Part shown: piece after piece, positions 63,535-64,000 of the stretch
Layout of the letters: every line of letters starts with the position of its first letter
How positions within the stretch are numbered: position 1 is the stretch's first letter
NCBI GenBank assembly: GCA_049603715.1
Contig: JBMYSW010000012.1
Location: 1 to 64,000, forward strand
Direction of reading: 5' to 3'
DNA length: 64,000 nucleotides
Origin: Pontibacterium sp049603715
Lineage (GTDB): Bacteria > Pseudomonadota > Gammaproteobacteria > Pseudomonadales > Balneatricaceae
Made by a program: the position numbers and the translations under genes
Notes under the pieces: generated by a model
Database searches by the model: none
What the model was told of the DNA's origin: nothing
The model's input: only the letters and a program-made list of their open reading frames with translations

Positions 63535-64000
63535 GTAAAAACAGCCCTATCTCCACCGGATCAGAGTGGACCTTTGAGTTAATTCAGGCCTACGACAAAG
63601 CCATTGCCGAAGCAGCTGCACGCCATGGCTTAGACACTTACCCAAACCAAATTGAGATCATTACCTCCGAACAAATGATGGATGCCTACTCGTCTGTGGG
63701 TATGCCACTCAACTACAACCATTGGTCGTTTGGTAAACAATTTGTCGAAACCGATCAAAACTATAAGCGCGGCCGCATGGGTCTTGCTTACGAAATTGTG
63801 ATCAACTCTGACCCGTGTATCGCCTATCTAATGGAAGAAAACACCATGGCGATGCAGGCCTTGGTAATCGCCCATGCGTGTTACGGCCACAACTCGTTCT
63901 TTAAAGGTAATTACCTGTTTCGAACTTGGACAGACGCCTCTGCCATTATTGACTACCTACTGTTCGCAAAAAACTACATCACTAAATGCGAGGAGCGTTA
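63531..64000 (+). CDS. SpoVR family protein (YcgB), cut by the window end
   Basis: Starts at ATG 63531, overlapping the yeaH stop by four bases, and runs past position 64000, so only about 156 residues are visible. The sequence has the family stretch EWTFELIQAYDKAI, then YSSVGMPLNYNHWSFGKQF and the YEIVINSDPCIAYLMEEN motif, followed by HACYGHNSFFKGNYLF. SpoVR proteins are cotranscribed with prkA and yeaH. Their mechanism is unknown. The 3' part must be read from adjacent sequence. Confidence 0.95.
   Translation, partial: MSKNSPISTGSEWTFELIQAYDKAIAEAAARHGLDTYPNQIEIITSEQMMDAYSSVGMPLNYNHWSFGKQFVETDQNYKRGRMGLAYEIVINSDPCIAYLMEENTMAMQALVIAHACYGHNSFFKGNYLFRTWTDASAIIDYLLFAKNYITKCEER

Overview
The window looks like a 64 kb piece of a marine-type gammaproteobacterial chromosome. 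A dusB-fis pair, slyX, rsmJ, mpl, mdlAB and a prkA(yeaG)-yeaH-spoVR(ycgB) operon all point to Gammaproteobacteria. TRAP transport of uronates together with an inositol ABC importer suggests a heterotrophic Oceanospirillales-like bacterium. I cannot name a genus from sequence alone.

Positions 1-17950 form a complete myo-inositol catabolic locus. On the minus strand are iolB with an RpiR-type regulator, and the ABC importer ibpA-iatA-iatP. On the plus strand are a DUF3329 mini-protein with a LacI regulator, then iolI-like/iolH/iolG, then iolC(-DUF2090)/iolD/iolE/iolA. Inositol would be imported, oxidised (IolG), dehydrated (IolE), ring-opened (IolD), isomerised (IolB), phosphorylated and cleaved (the two-domain IolC), and the malonic semialdehyde converted to acetyl-CoA (IolA). 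Copies of a GGAA-N6-TTCC-like palindrome lie at the three control regions and probably tie the transcripts to the RpiR regulator.

Positions 18070-21200 hold a DMT permease, tpiA and a type II lumazine synthase gene (ribH) preceded by a clear FMN riboswitch and a good sigma-70 promoter.

Positions 21289-32890 are a hexuronate locus. A seven-gene minus-strand operon (dctQ-dctM-GH31-uxaC-kdgK-uxuB-uxuA) is divergent from dctP, which is followed by a FadR-type GntR regulator. ATTGGT-NN-ACCAAT operators lie in the divergent promoter region and before the regulator. The scheme is TRAP uptake, glycoside trimming, and conversion of glucuronate to 2-keto-3-deoxy-6-phosphogluconate.

Positions 32895-64000 are mostly housekeeping: a Ca-loop protein, initiator tRNA, a DUF72 protein, a membrane-anchored cold-shock-domain protein, slyX, the mpl-ubiX-tsaB-uppP-rsmJ operon, fbp, ppa, mdlAB, an orphan parA preceded by AAACGTC repeats, accBC, prmA, dusB-fis, purH, purD, two proteins sharing a C-terminal NTF2-like module (one an L,D-transpeptidase), one unknown protein, and prkA-yeaH-spoVR, the last cut by the window end.

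I found no insertion sequence, prophage, CRISPR array or recognised defence system. The least explained items are the parA-upstream repeats, the paired inverted operators around the iolG-iolC gap, the riboswitch-controlled type II RibH, the membrane-tethered cold-shock protein, and the unknown 371-residue protein that overlaps the L,D-transpeptidase gene tail to tail.
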